NCBI GenBank assembly: GCA_038135065.1
Contig: JAYPWI010000015.1
Span: 26,665-90,664 of the forward strand
Origin: JAYPWI01 sp038135065
GTDB taxonomy: Bacteria > Actinomycetota > Acidimicrobiia > Acidimicrobiales > Poriferisodalaceae
Length of the DNA stretch: 64,000 bases
Direction of reading: 5' to 3'
Below the pieces are notes generated by a model that saw nothing but the letters and a program-made list of their open reading frames with translations, made no database searches and was not told the origin of the DNA. Below are positions 1 to 8,661 of this stretch, piece after piece; the stretch's first letter is position 1, and every line of letters starts with the position of its first letter. Made by a program: the position numbers and the translations under genes.

Positions 1-8
1 TGGTCACC

Positions 9-98
9 ATGACGGGTGCCCGAGCATTCGCCTACCAGTACGGGGGTCCCCCGGAGGTTCTGAGGGCCATACGGTCGGGGAGTTGGCTCGACCGCTGA
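9..98 (+). pseudogene. Possible 5' remnant of a zinc-type quinone oxidoreductase gene
   Basis: A 29-codon open frame begins with ATG at 9. Its peptide includes ARAFAYQYGGPPEVLR, which resembles the first residues of MDR-family quinone oxidoreductases and alcohol dehydrogenases (usually YGGPEVL near residues 8-15). It runs straight into TGA at 96-98, and no further part of that family follows in any frame, because the antisense arsI-like gene starts at 99. It may be a decayed stub or chance similarity. The frame is also open to the left edge, so the 3' end of a gene entering the window cannot be excluded. Confidence 0.22.
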
Positions 99-605
99 TC
101 AGGAGCAGCAGGACGAGTCGGAGCCCGTGCCGGGAACCGTCACGGGCTCACCAGCCTCGCAACACGACGGGTCGTCCGAGGCGGCCTCGGGAGCCGGGCA
201 GCACGAAGCTCCGTCGCCGATCACCGTGTTGTGCAGGGTTTCGCTGTCCCCGTTGCGGACGTACCACTCCCACCGAGTGCCGTCCGGGCCGTCGAGCCAG
301 GTCTCCGTCTTTTCGGCGTAGCAGCACAGGGTGTCTGCCACCCCGGTGGTGTCGAGGCCCTCGGCCACCAATCGGGCCTCTGCCTCGGACACGTCCTGTC
401 GGGTTGCCACCTCGACCCCGAGGTGGTTGATCGACCCCGAGGGGCCAGCACCTTCGAACAGCACGAGCTTCAGCGGAGGATCGGCGATGGCGAAGTTGGC
501 GTATCCCGGCCGGACCCGGGCCGGTTCGGTGCCGAACATTCGCCGGTAGAACTCGATGGCTTGGTCGAGATCGTCGACATTGAGGGCCAGTTGCAATCGG
601 GACAT
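99..605 (-). CDS. arsI: ArsI/CadI-like vicinal-oxygen-chelate dioxygenase (C-As lyase family)
   Basis: This 168-residue protein is a single VOC/glyoxalase-fold domain followed by a cysteine-rich tail. Fe(II) ligands expected for ArsI-type C-As lyases appear as Gln5, His61 and Glu113, with spacing close to that of characterised ArsI. The vicinal cysteine pair that binds trivalent organoarsenicals is Cys94-Cys95 in DTLCCYAEKT. Members of the family cleave methyl or aryl groups from trivalent arsenic; the mycobacterial relative CadI is cadmium/arsenic induced. Unusually, the tail after residue 130 adds three more CC pairs (135-136, 148-149, 166-167). A strong Shine-Dalgarno (GGGAGG) precedes the ATG at 605. 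No arsR, arsB or arsC neighbour is visible, so an arsenic role rests on family motifs alone. Confidence 0.72.
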   Translation of the reverse strand: MSRLQLALNVDDLDQAIEFYRRMFGTEPARVRPGYANFAIADPPLKLVLFEGAGPSGSINHLGVEVATRQDVSEAEARLVAEGLDTTGVADTLCCYAEKTETWLDGPDGTRWEWYVRNGDSETLHNTVIGDGASCCPAPEAASDDPSCCEAGEPVTVPGTGSDSSCCS

Positions 606-721
606 CGGCTTCCCTCCCGTAGGAGGCCATGCTACCTCGCTCGCATCGTCGGCCCCCGGTGCGGTTGCGCGACGCGGAGCGGTGGGCCAGTCTCTGCCCC
701 ATCCGCCGACGAGGAGCAGCC

Positions 722-1630
722 ATGCCGGGTACCGACTTCGAGACCATCCGCTACGAGGTGGAGGGTGGGGTGCTCACCATCACCCTGAACCGGCCCGAAC
801 GGCTGAATGCCTTCAATGGCCGCATGCAGCGAGAGATGATCTCTGCCCTCGATGCAGCCGACGCCGATGACGCCGTGCGGGCGGTGATCGTCACCGGCGA
901 GGGCCGCGGGTTCTGCGCCGGGGCCGACCTCGAGCGAGGGGCAGAGACCTTCGACTACGACAACCAGAGCGATGACGCCAAGGCCGAGCGCTTGTCCTCG
1001 GAGGGTCGCGACGCCGACGACCTGAGCTGGATGCGGGACGGGGGTGGGCTCCTCACCCTGCGCATCTTCGAGTTCAACAAGCCGATCATCGCCGCGATCA
1101 ACGGACCGGCGGTGGGGATCGGGGTCACGATGACCCTGCCGATGGATGTCCGATTGGCATCGACGGCGGCTCGCATCGGCTTCGTCTTCGCCCGTCGGGG
1201 GATCGTGCCCGAGGCGTGTTCGACCTACTTCCTGCCCCGCCTGGTCGGTATCAGCCAGGCCCTGGAGTGGGCCTACAGCGGGCGGGTGTTCGAAGCCGAC
1301 GAGGCCCTGGCTGGTGGCCTGGTGCGCAGCCTCCACGAACCCGACGAGTTGTTGCCGGCAGCCCGGGCCATCGCTACGGAGATCGCAGAGAACACGTCCG
1401 CCATCTCGGTGACCATGATCCGGCACATGATGTGGCGGATGCTGGGTGCTGATCATCCGATGGAGGCCCACAAGATCGATAGTCGGGGGATCTTCCATCT
1501 CGGGCGTGGATCCGATGCCCACGAGGGGGTGGTCTCCTTCCTCGAGAAGCGGCCGGCCGAGTTCTCCATGAAGGTCAGCGAGGACATGCCCGAGTTCTTC
1601 CCCTGGTGGGAGGACCGCCCCTTCGAGTGA
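722..1630 (+). CDS. Enoyl-CoA hydratase/isomerase (crotonase) family protein
   Basis: This 302-residue crotonase-fold protein is probably cytoplasmic and acts on an acyl-CoA thioester. The oxyanion-hole segment GRGFCAGADL lies near residues 61-70 and the second hole-forming Gly is in the INGPAVGIG segment. The RRGIVPEACSTYFLPRLVG segment keeps the acid residue at the Glu164-like position of rat mitochondrial hydratase, so hydratase chemistry is plausible, but substrate and exact reaction cannot be read from sequence. ATG at 722 is preferred over upstream in-frame starts because GAGGAGC lies just before it and the crotonase homology begins a few residues later. It is transcribed divergently from the arsI-like gene across 116 bp. 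Confidence 0.85.
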   Translation: MPGTDFETIRYEVEGGVLTITLNRPERLNAFNGRMQREMISALDAADADDAVRAVIVTGEGRGFCAGADLERGAETFDYDNQSDDAKAERLSSEGRDADDLSWMRDGGGLLTLRIFEFNKPIIAAINGPAVGIGVTMTLPMDVRLASTAARIGFVFARRGIVPEACSTYFLPRLVGISQALEWAYSGRVFEADEALAGGLVRSLHEPDELLPAARAIATEIAENTSAISVTMIRHMMWRMLGADHPMEAHKIDSRGIFHLGRGSDAHEGVVSFLEKRPAEFSMKVSEDMPEFFPWWEDRPFE

Positions 1631-1638
1631 TACGCCGG

Positions 1639-2547
1639 TCAGTGCAACGGTGTATCGCAGGGGTGGCACTCGAGGCTGAGGGTGCTGTGTTCGACCCCGC
1701 GATCCTCCAGTAGCCGCTCCAGCTCGCGGCTGACCCGCTGTGCTTCGTGCAGGGTCGTCCGGTCGACCACGACGTGGGCGGTGAGGGCTGCGGTCTCGGA
1801 GTCGAGTGACCACACATGGACGTGGTGGACGTCCTCCACGTCGGGGTGGGCCGACATGGCCGCGGCCAACTCTGTTGCTGATCCGGGGTGAGGGGCCGCC
1901 TCGAGCAGGACCGATGTTGTCCGGGTGAGCAGCCGCCAGCCCGTCACGAGCACCATGGTTGCCAACAGGAGCGATGCCACGGGGTCGGTCCAGCGCCAGT
2001 CGGCGAGGGTCACCGACAGGCCCACCCCGAGCACGATGACCGACCCGGCCGCGTCAGCCACCAGGTGGACGACGGCGGCCCTCATGTTCAGGCTCGATCC
2101 GCTGTGGCGGCTCAGCATCAGGGCACCGCCCCCGTTCACGGCCAGTCCCACCACGGCCAGGACGATCACCCCTGGGCCGTCGATGTCGTCGGTGGCCCCC
2201 CAGCGACGCACAGCCTCCACGGCAATCCACGACGCCGATGCCACCAGCAACACTGCGTTGACGAGGGCTCCCAGCACCTCGATGCGCTGCAGGCCGTACG
2301 TATAGCGATCCGATCCGCTGCGCCGAGCGGTACGTAGGGCAAGCCAGGCGACGAACAGGCCGATGACGTCGGTGGCCTGGTGGGCTGCGTCGGCCAGCAA
2401 GGCCAGGCTCGAGAACAGGGCACCGCCGACCACCATGGCCACGAGCAGGAGACCATTCGCCCCCAACGTGAGCTGCAGGGCGACCCCTCGGCGGTGGTGG
2501 TGGTGCGATGAACCCACGACGCCCTCCTGTGGAACCTCGAGAACCAT
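1639..2547 (-). CDS. Cation diffusion facilitator (zinc/divalent metal exporter)
   Basis: This 302-residue inner-membrane protein has six predicted hydrophobic segments and a cytoplasmic ferredoxin-like C-terminal domain. The metal site of CDF transporters is visible: DAAHQATD in TM2 and HLVAD in TM5 form the two HxxxD half-sites. A histidine cluster (SSHHHHRRG) lies just after the N-terminus, typical of zinc-handling members. The C-terminal part contains DVEDVHHVHVWSLDS, the usual metal-sensing segment. ATG 2547 was chosen because the homology starts there; longer in-frame extensions run into pgi. It lies 32 bp downstream of pgi on the same strand and may be cotranscribed. Family function is metal/proton antiport; exact metal is inferred. 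Confidence 0.88.
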   Translation of the reverse strand: MVLEVPQEGVVGSSHHHHRRGVALQLTLGANGLLLVAMVVGGALFSSLALLADAAHQATDVIGLFVAWLALRTARRSGSDRYTYGLQRIEVLGALVNAVLLVASASWIAVEAVRRWGATDDIDGPGVIVLAVVGLAVNGGGALMLSRHSGSSLNMRAAVVHLVADAAGSVIVLGVGLSVTLADWRWTDPVASLLLATMVLVTGWRLLTRTTSVLLEAAPHPGSATELAAAMSAHPDVEDVHHVHVWSLDSETAALTAHVVVDRTTLHEAQRVSRELERLLEDRGVEHSTLSLECHPCDTPLH

Positions 2548-2579
2548 TGTGCCGTTTCGGCCAGGAGATCGAGGGTTCC

Positions 2580-4172
2580 TCAGTTGCGATCCAAGTAGTG
2601 CTGGGCCAGTGCAGCCGTGGTCGGATCGACCATGGCCGCCGTGGTTCTGCCGGTCAACCCTTCCGACAGCGTGGTCGCGAGCTCCTTGCCCAGCTCGACG
2701 CCCCACTGGTCGAAGCTGTTGACCTGCCACAGCAAGCCTTGGGCCACCACCTTGTGCTCGTAGATAGCCACCAGCTGTCCCAGCACCTCGGGTGACAGCT
2801 CGGTTCCCAACAGCGTCGACGACGGGCGATTGCCCTCGAATCTCCGGTGCGGGTCCTCGTGGCCGCGACCGGTGGCCAGCGCTTCGCTCTGGGCGAGCAG
2901 GTTGGCCATCAGCAGGTCATGGTGATCGGCCGGGCCGTCGATCGAACGGCAGAACCCGATGAACTCGCAGGGAACCACCTGGGTGCCCTGGTGGAGGAGT
3001 TGGAAGAAGGCATGTTGGCCGTCGGTGCCCGGCTGTCCCCAGATCACGGGCCCGGTCGACCATCCGACAGGTTCGCCTGCCGTCGTCACCGACTTGCCGT
3101 TGCTCTCCATGTCCAACTGCTGGAGAAATGCCGGGAAGAGGCTGAGATCAGCGGCATAGGGCAGCACGGCCACGGACTGGTGTCCTCGGAAGTTGTGGTT
3201 CCAGATGCCCACCAGGGCCAGCATGACGGGGAGGTTCTGCTCCCAGGGCGCTCGTCGGACATGCTCGTCGATCTCGTGCATGCCACTGAGCATCGACAGG
3301 AAACCCTCGGGCCCAAGCCCGCACATCAGGCTCAGGCCGATGGCCGAGTCGAGCGAGTAGCGACCGCCCACCCAGTCCCAGAAGCCGAAGGCGGACTCGG
3401 GGTTGATACCGAATGAGCTGACCGCTTCGAGGTTCGTGGAGACCGCGACGAAGTGGTGGGCCACCGCGTCTGCCCCAAGGGCGTCGATCAGCCATGTCCG
3501 GGCGGCGGTGGCGTTGGTCATCGTCTCGAGGGTGGTGAACGTCTTGGAACTGACGACGAACAGGGTGCTCGACGCATCCAGTTCCTCCAGCGTCCCGATC
3601 AGATCCGCCCCGTCGATGTTGGAGACGAAGTGCAACACCGGTCCGTCGAGATGGGGCCGCAACGCAGCGGCCGCCATGGCAGGTCCGAGGTGGCTGCCGC
3701 CGATGCCGATGTTGACGACGTCTGTGATGGGATTCCCCGTCGCCCCGGTCCAGTGCCCGCTGCGGACCTGTTGGGCGAAGGTCGCCATCTGGTCGAGGAC
3801 GTGGTGCACATCGGCGACGACGTCCCGGCCGTCGACGACCAGGCGGGCGGCACGGGGAAGGCGCAGGGCGCTGTGCAAGGCGGGCCGATGCTCGGTGGTG
3901 TTCACTCTCTCTCCGGCGAAGACGGCCTCGATGCGATGTCGAAGCTGTGCCTCGTCGGCCAGCGAGGTGAGCAGGCCGATCGTCTGGCTGGTCAGCAGAT
4001 TGCGTGCGTAGTTCAGGTGCCACGCTCCGGCATCCACTGTGAGGTCCCGGGCTCGCTGCGGGTCAGCGGCCGCGAGGTCGGCGAGGTGGAGGTCGCCGAA
4101 GGCAGCGGCGTGGCGGTGTAGGGCCGCCCACGCCTCGCTGTCGTCGAGCCGAGGAAAGGTGGCTGGGGCCAT
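2580..4172 (-). CDS. pgi: Glucose-6-phosphate isomerase
   Basis: This cytoplasmic glycolytic enzyme interconverts glucose-6-phosphate and fructose-6-phosphate. The protein has 530 residues, within the usual bacterial size. Family signatures are intact: VNIGIGGSHLGP, SKTFTTLETMTNA (sugar-phosphate binding), FGFWDWVGGRYSL, LDMESNGKS with the catalytic Glu, GTDGQHAFFQLLHQG with the catalytic His, and FDQWGVELGK with the C-terminal catalytic Lys. ATG 4172 is chosen because the following residues begin the usual N-terminal helix; a longer frame upstream overlaps the divergent LLM gene. The CDF gene follows closely on the same strand. Confidence 0.96.
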   Translation of the reverse strand: MAPATFPRLDDSEAWAALHRHAAAFGDLHLADLAAADPQRARDLTVDAGAWHLNYARNLLTSQTIGLLTSLADEAQLRHRIEAVFAGERVNTTEHRPALHSALRLPRAARLVVDGRDVVADVHHVLDQMATFAQQVRSGHWTGATGNPITDVVNIGIGGSHLGPAMAAAALRPHLDGPVLHFVSNIDGADLIGTLEELDASSTLFVVSSKTFTTLETMTNATAARTWLIDALGADAVAHHFVAVSTNLEAVSSFGINPESAFGFWDWVGGRYSLDSAIGLSLMCGLGPEGFLSMLSGMHEIDEHVRRAPWEQNLPVMLALVGIWNHNFRGHQSVAVLPYAADLSLFPAFLQQLDMESNGKSVTTAGEPVGWSTGPVIWGQPGTDGQHAFFQLLHQGTQVVPCEFIGFCRSIDGPADHHDLLMANLLAQSEALATGRGHEDPHRRFEGNRPSSTLLGTELSPEVLGQLVAIYEHKVVAQGLLWQVNSFDQWGVELGKELATTLSEGLTGRTTAAMVDPTTAALAQHYLDRN

Positions 4173-4277
4173 GGCATCGAGGTTGCCATAGCGAGCCTGG
4201 GCGGGGGACACCGGTTCGGCTGTCGGCCTGCCTAGACCTTTGGCAGAATGAGTCCCAGGCTCAACAGGGGGGCACGC

Positions 4278-5375
4278 ATGCACGTCGGAATGTCGGTCAT
4301 CTTTCAGAACCCGGGGGAACGAATTCCTGACCGCCAGGTCTACGAGCAGGATCTGTCACTTGCCCTGCAGGCCGAGGGGCTGGGCTTCGAGTCGGTGTGG
4401 AGTGTGGAGCACCACTTCACCGACTACACGATGTGTCCCGACGTCTTTCAGTTCTTGACCTACATGGCGGGAGCCACCTCCAAGGTGCAGCTCGGCTCGA
4501 TGGTCTGCGTCCTGCCCTGGCATGATCCGCTCAGGGTGGCCGAGCAGGTGGCCATGCTCGACAACCTGTCCGGGGGGCGGGTGATCCTGGGCATGGGTCG
4601 TGGCACCGGCAAGGTGGAGTTCGACGGCTTCCGTACCGAGATGGACTCCGCTCGTCTCCGCTTCAAGGAGTCGACGGAGTTGCTGCTCGGAGCGCTCGAG
4701 AACGGCTACGCCGAGTACCACGGCGAGGTGATCGATCAGCCCCGGGTGGACATCCGGCCGCGGCCGTTCAAGTCGTTCCGAGGCAGGGCCTACGCCGCGG
4801 CTGTATCTCCCGACTCGGCTCGCATCATGGCCGAGATGGGAGTGGGGATTCTGATCGTCCCCCAGAAGCCATGGAAGGCAGTCAGGCGGGAACTGCAGGA
4901 CTACCGCGACGTCTACCGGGAGGCCAACGGCAGTGAGCCTCCACCCCCGATGGTGGCGGGTTGGACCTTCGTCGACGAGAGCGCAGACCGCGCAGAGACC
5001 AAGGCCCGTGAGTTCATCGGCGGCTACTGGGACTCCATCATCGAGCACTACGAGTTCGACCAGCCCCACCTCAAGGACATCCCGGGTTACGAGCATCACG
5101 GTCTCATGTACGACCGGCTCACCGCGCCCGGTGGGATGGAGGCCATGACCGACTTCTTTGTCGACCTGCAGATCTGGGGAACCCCGGATCAGGTGACGGA
5201 GAAGATCGTCAACCTGCAGGACGAGACCTACATGGACGGCTACATGGGGGTCTTCAGTTACGCCGGCATGCCCATCGAAGAAGCTGATCGTTCCATGAAG
5301 CTGTTCGCTCGAACGGTCATGCCCGAACTGCAGGCCTTGGCTCCCGTGCACGATCGGCTCGGCGTCCCAGCCTGA
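4278..5375 (+). CDS. LLM-class flavin-dependent oxidoreductase (luciferase-like)
   Basis: This 365-residue luciferase-like TIM-barrel protein probably uses FMN or F420. Typical features are the GLGFESVWSVEHHF segment near residues 30-45, LGSMVCVLPWHDPLRVAEQ (substrate/cofactor strand) and LSGGRVILGMGRGTGKVEF, the phosphate-binding region of this family. The C-terminal section GTPDQVTEKI is the usual closing helix. ATG 4278 is preferred over an ATG ten codons upstream because a GGGGGG tract lies just before it and the homology starts at HVGMSVIFQN. It is the first of three LLM genes in this window; all are single genes without an obvious partner reductase. Substrate unknown. Confidence 0.85.
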   Translation: MHVGMSVIFQNPGERIPDRQVYEQDLSLALQAEGLGFESVWSVEHHFTDYTMCPDVFQFLTYMAGATSKVQLGSMVCVLPWHDPLRVAEQVAMLDNLSGGRVILGMGRGTGKVEFDGFRTEMDSARLRFKESTELLLGALENGYAEYHGEVIDQPRVDIRPRPFKSFRGRAYAAAVSPDSARIMAEMGVGILIVPQKPWKAVRRELQDYRDVYREANGSEPPPPMVAGWTFVDESADRAETKAREFIGGYWDSIIEHYEFDQPHLKDIPGYEHHGLMYDRLTAPGGMEAMTDFFVDLQIWGTPDQVTEKIVNLQDETYMDGYMGVFSYAGMPIEEADRSMKLFARTVMPELQALAPVHDRLGVPA

Positions 5376-5381
5376 GCGGCA

Positions 5382-6551
5382 TCAACGAGGGTCTTGCACC
5401 CGCTCGCTCAGGAGCCCTCCCTCGGAGAGGGTGACGGCGAGCGCGGTGAGGGACACGACCGCGGTGACCAGGAGAGCGGGACGAGAGGATCCGCTTGCGT
5501 CGGCGAGGATGCCGCCGAGCTGTGGCCCGATGGCCAGACCGAGGCCGAAGGCGATGGTGGCGATCCCGTAGGCCGCACCGAATGCCTCTCCGTCGAGGTG
5601 ATCGCCGATCCGCGCCCCGATGGTGACGGGACCGCCCGTGAAGGCCATACCGAATCCGGCAGCGGCGCAGAGGGCGGCCGCAGGGTGACCGGTGGCGATG
5701 ACGAGGGTTGACGCGGCCATCAACGCCAGACCGGCTACCTGCGACCGAAGCGGACCGAATTTGTCGGTCAGGGGACCGAAGACGGGCCCGCCGAGCACGA
5801 TCCCCACCCCGATCATGAGGAAGGCACCATTGGCCGTGGTCCGGCCGACATGAGCGTCATCCTCGAGGAATCCGACGGTGAAGGTCATCACCGTGGACAT
5901 TGCCCATGCGAGCAACAGGTACTCGATGAGCAGGCGTCGCCAGTTGGGGACCATGCGAAGGGCAGCGAAGCCACTCATCCTGTCGCCTGTGGTCCCACCA
6001 CGACGGGGCATGGAGGACATCAGCGAGATCAGCACCACCAGGCCCACTGCGAACTCGACCAGGTACACGGACCGGAAATCGGTGCCTCCGACGGCCAGGT
6101 CCAGCAGCGAGGCGGTGACCACCCCGATTCCGACACCGGTGCCGACGAGGCCGAGGGCGAGGCCCCTACGGGCGACGCCGAGGATCTCGGTGGCGATGGC
6201 CGGGGTGGTCACCCACACCCCGGCTGCTGCGCATCCGGTCAGCACCAAGGCAGCAGCAATCACGGCGGTCGACGGACCCCAGGCCAGCAGGCCCAGATCA
6301 CAGGTCACGCCGGCCAGGCCCGCCCTGGCGACCGCGCCCAGGCCCCACCGGCCCACTACCAGGCTGACTCCGAGCGATCCCACCAGATACGCCACGAGGT
6401 TGGCCGAGCCCATAGCGCCGGCAGCCGTGTTGGAGATTCCGAGGTCGTCCCGGACATCGGTGAACAGGAGTGAATACGTGAACCTGCCGAAGGCTTGGCT
6501 GACCGCCGTCCCCAGGACGACGCCGCACAGGACCAGCCGGCCGGAGGTCAA
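5382..6551 (-). CDS. MFS transporter, YbfB/YjiJ-like
   Basis: This membrane protein of about 389 residues has around 12 hydrophobic segments. The start region, AVSQAFGRFTYSLLFTDV, matches the GxGRFxYxxLLP pattern seen at the beginning of YbfB/YjiJ-type major-facilitator proteins, and GPLTDKFGPLRS is the central loop motif. The likely start is TTG at 6551-6549, which overlaps the TGA stop of the upstream EthD-like gene as TTGA. This suggests translational coupling and an operon. Longer in-frame extensions are low-complexity Arg/Pro sequence and look non-coding. Substrate cannot be inferred. Confidence 0.82.
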   Translation of the reverse strand: MTSGRLVLCGVVLGTAVSQAFGRFTYSLLFTDVRDDLGISNTAAGAMGSANLVAYLVGSLGVSLVVGRWGLGAVARAGLAGVTCDLGLLAWGPSTAVIAAALVLTGCAAAGVWVTTPAIATEILGVARRGLALGLVGTGVGIGVVTASLLDLAVGGTDFRSVYLVEFAVGLVVLISLMSSMPRRGGTTGDRMSGFAALRMVPNWRRLLIEYLLLAWAMSTVMTFTVGFLEDDAHVGRTTANGAFLMIGVGIVLGGPVFGPLTDKFGPLRSQVAGLALMAASTLVIATGHPAAALCAAAGFGMAFTGGPVTIGARIGDHLDGEAFGAAYGIATIAFGLGLAIGPQLGGILADASGSSRPALLVTAVVSLTALAVTLSEGGLLSERVQDPR

Positions 6552-7180
6552 CCCTGGGGCCAGGTGACCGGCGGCGCCGGCGGGCGCTGGCGGTGAATCG
6601 TCTCGGTCGACACCACCCGTCGCGGCGATCCGGGGTCGGCGAAGCTCGCTACGTCGGCGTAGATCACCTCGCGGTCGTGGTCGTCGCCGAAGAATCGCTC
6701 CTTCATGTCCGTCGTCGAGGCGAACGAGACGAGGGCGAACCCGTCGACCCGGGGGCCGGAGATGGTGTGGACCACGCTGAGTTGGGTGTAGTCCCACATG
6801 CCTGGGTGATGGCGCAGGGCCAGGGGCGCGTGGGTGTCTCGCCAGTGGTGGTCCGAACGGCGGTGGTCGAGTTCGGGGTGGTGGAGAAGGGGGAACACGG
6901 CGGTCACCCCGGGGGAGGGAGTGCCCGGCGAGGCCGATTCGGGGCGCTCCCGGATGGTTCGACTGAAGCCGACGTACAGACCGACTCCTGCGGCGGGGGC
7001 CAGGAGATCGAGGTCATCGGTCATCACCCGAACCAGCGCTCGGAAGGGGAGTTCGCGCTGCTCGTCCGGATCTCCGAGGTAGGAGATGCCGCCGAGGCGG
7101 GCAGCGACGTCGGCCGCTGCGTCGAGGTCGTTGCCCGTCGCTATGAGTTCCTGCATGGGGAGAGTCTTCCACGTCGCCAT
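6548..7180 (-). CDS. EthD-like dimeric alpha-beta barrel protein
   Basis: This 210-residue soluble protein has a C-terminal half carrying an EthD-type signature: HHWRDTHAPLALRHHP, then YTQLSVVHT and a DGFALVSFAS strand. EthD-type domains are small ferredoxin-like barrels found beside oxidative degradation genes. The N-terminal half (residues 1-100) resembles a second, degenerate barrel, consistent with a tandem arrangement. It overlaps the following MFS gene by its stop codon, so a metabolite-linked transporter unit is plausible. The start may be ATG 7180 or ATG 7156; neither has a good ribosome-binding site. Enzymatic activity is not assigned. Confidence 0.62.
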   Translation of the reverse strand: MATWKTLPMQELIATGNDLDAAADVAARLGGISYLGDPDEQRELPFRALVRVMTDDLDLLAPAAGVGLYVGFSRTIRERPESASPGTPSPGVTAVFPLLHHPELDHRRSDHHWRDTHAPLALRHHPGMWDYTQLSVVHTISGPRVDGFALVSFASTTDMKERFFGDDHDREVIYADVASFADPGSPRRVVSTETIHRQRPPAPPVTWPQG

Positions 7181-7233
7181 CGGGGGCGGGTTCCCGAGGT
7201 GCCCCAGCGGTCGTGATCGGTACAGTGCGGTCG

Positions 7234-8649
7234 ATGCCCCCGCCCGACTCGTCCACCCCTGCGTGGCAGGATCGTCGGGCGGCCTACGCGGGCCGGCCCT
7301 CGTATCCGTGGCTGGTGTTCGCAGCGGCCATGGTGGGTCTACTGTCGTCGAACTTTCTGGTGAGCGTGCTCGGCGCCGCAGTGGGTGGTCTGGCCACCGA
7401 GTTCGGTGTCGGGTCCGACGTGATGCGGCTTGTGGTGACCGGCCCGAATCTGGGCTTCGCCGTCCTGGCGGTGACGTCGGGCAAGGTGGCCGACCTGTTC
7501 GGGCGCCGTCAGACCTTCCTGGTGGCCCTGGTGGGTGCCGGGGTCTTCGGCGCGCTCTCGGCGGCGGCCTGGTCGGCCGAGACGCTCATCGCGTTCCGCA
7601 CGGTCAGCGCCGTGTTCGGGAGCGCGTGCGGGCCAGCCGGTATCGCCATCGTGTCCACTCAGTTCGAGGCCCGACAGCGGATCCGGGTGCTGGGTTGGTG
7701 GGGTCTGGCCATGGCCGGTGGGCCGGTGCTCGGGATCGCAATCGGAGGTCCCGTCATCGACGCGTGGTCGTGGCGATGGCTTTTCGCCGCTCAGGTGCCC
7801 TTCACCATCGTCGCTCTGGTGTTGGCGGTGTTGGTGCTGCCCGACACGCCCCGACGGACCGGGGTGACCTTCGACGTGGCTGGCACGGTGACCCTTGCGG
7901 CCTCGGTCACCATCCTCATGACGGCTGTGAATCGGGGGCCAGCCTGGGGGTGGGGGTCCCCCACCATCCTGGCCCTGTTCGCGGTTGCCCTCGCCCTGCT
8001 CGTTGCCTTCGTGATCATCGAGTACCAGGTCGAGGATCCCTTGATCCCCGTCGCGTACTTCCGGCGGCGGAACTTCGCGGTGCCGATGCTCAGCGTCTTG
8101 TTCACCAACTTCTCCTACATGGGGGCCGGGTTCGTGCTGACCCCGTTGTTCCTCGACGAGGTGTTCGGGTACTCGACGACGAGGATCGGGTTCGTGGTGA
8201 CCAGTCGACCCCTCTTCTTCGCTCTGGCCGGTCCGGTGGTCGGCTACCTGGGGGCTCGGGCCGGCGAGCGGTTCATGGCCGTGACCGGAGCCCTGTTCGT
8301 CGTGGCGTCCTCGATCATGCTGGCCCTCATCGGGGCAACCCATACCGAGGTGGCCGTGTTCATCGCTCTCGGCCTGGCCGGGTTCGGCCTCGGCCTGACC
8401 ATGCCGGCCATGACCGCCACGGTCACCAACGCGGTCCACGAGAACGACATCGCTACCGCCAGCGGGGCCCAACAGATGATGTGGCAGCTGGGCACCGCCA
8501 TCGGGATCGAGGTCCTGGGATCGTTCCAGGTGTCACGGTCAGCCGTGGTGTCCGTGCCGGAGAGCTACGCCCAGGCCTTCTGGTTGGCCGCAGTGGTGGC
8601 CGCGGTGGGGGCCGCCCTGGCTGTCCTGGTCAAGCGGAGTACGACCTGA
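7234..8649 (+). CDS. MFS transporter, DHA2 (14-TM EmrB/QacA) family
   Basis: This inner-membrane drug:H+ antiporter-like protein has about 471 residues and roughly 14 hydrophobic segments. KVADLFGRRQTFL is the loop 2-3 motif A, and MAGGPVLGIAIGGPVIDAWSWRWLF is the motif C/D region (GPxxGGxxxxxxSWRWxF) that marks DHA2 exporters; key residues are Gly, Pro and the SWRW box. The C-terminal half has GLGLTMPAMTATVTNAV. ATG 7234 is chosen; a GTG at 7213 in the same frame is possible. It is divergent from the EthD/MFS operon with a gap of about 50 bp. Substrate unknown. Confidence 0.87.
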   Translation: MPPPDSSTPAWQDRRAAYAGRPSYPWLVFAAAMVGLLSSNFLVSVLGAAVGGLATEFGVGSDVMRLVVTGPNLGFAVLAVTSGKVADLFGRRQTFLVALVGAGVFGALSAAAWSAETLIAFRTVSAVFGSACGPAGIAIVSTQFEARQRIRVLGWWGLAMAGGPVLGIAIGGPVIDAWSWRWLFAAQVPFTIVALVLAVLVLPDTPRRTGVTFDVAGTVTLAASVTILMTAVNRGPAWGWGSPTILALFAVALALLVAFVIIEYQVEDPLIPVAYFRRRNFAVPMLSVLFTNFSYMGAGFVLTPLFLDEVFGYSTTRIGFVVTSRPLFFALAGPVVGYLGARAGERFMAVTGALFVVASSIMLALIGATHTEVAVFIALGLAGFGLGLTMPAMTATVTNAVHENDIATASGAQQMMWQLGTAIGIEVLGSFQVSRSAVVSVPESYAQAFWLAAVVAAVGAALAVLVKRSTT

Positions 8650-8661
8650 TCGTGGGGCCGC

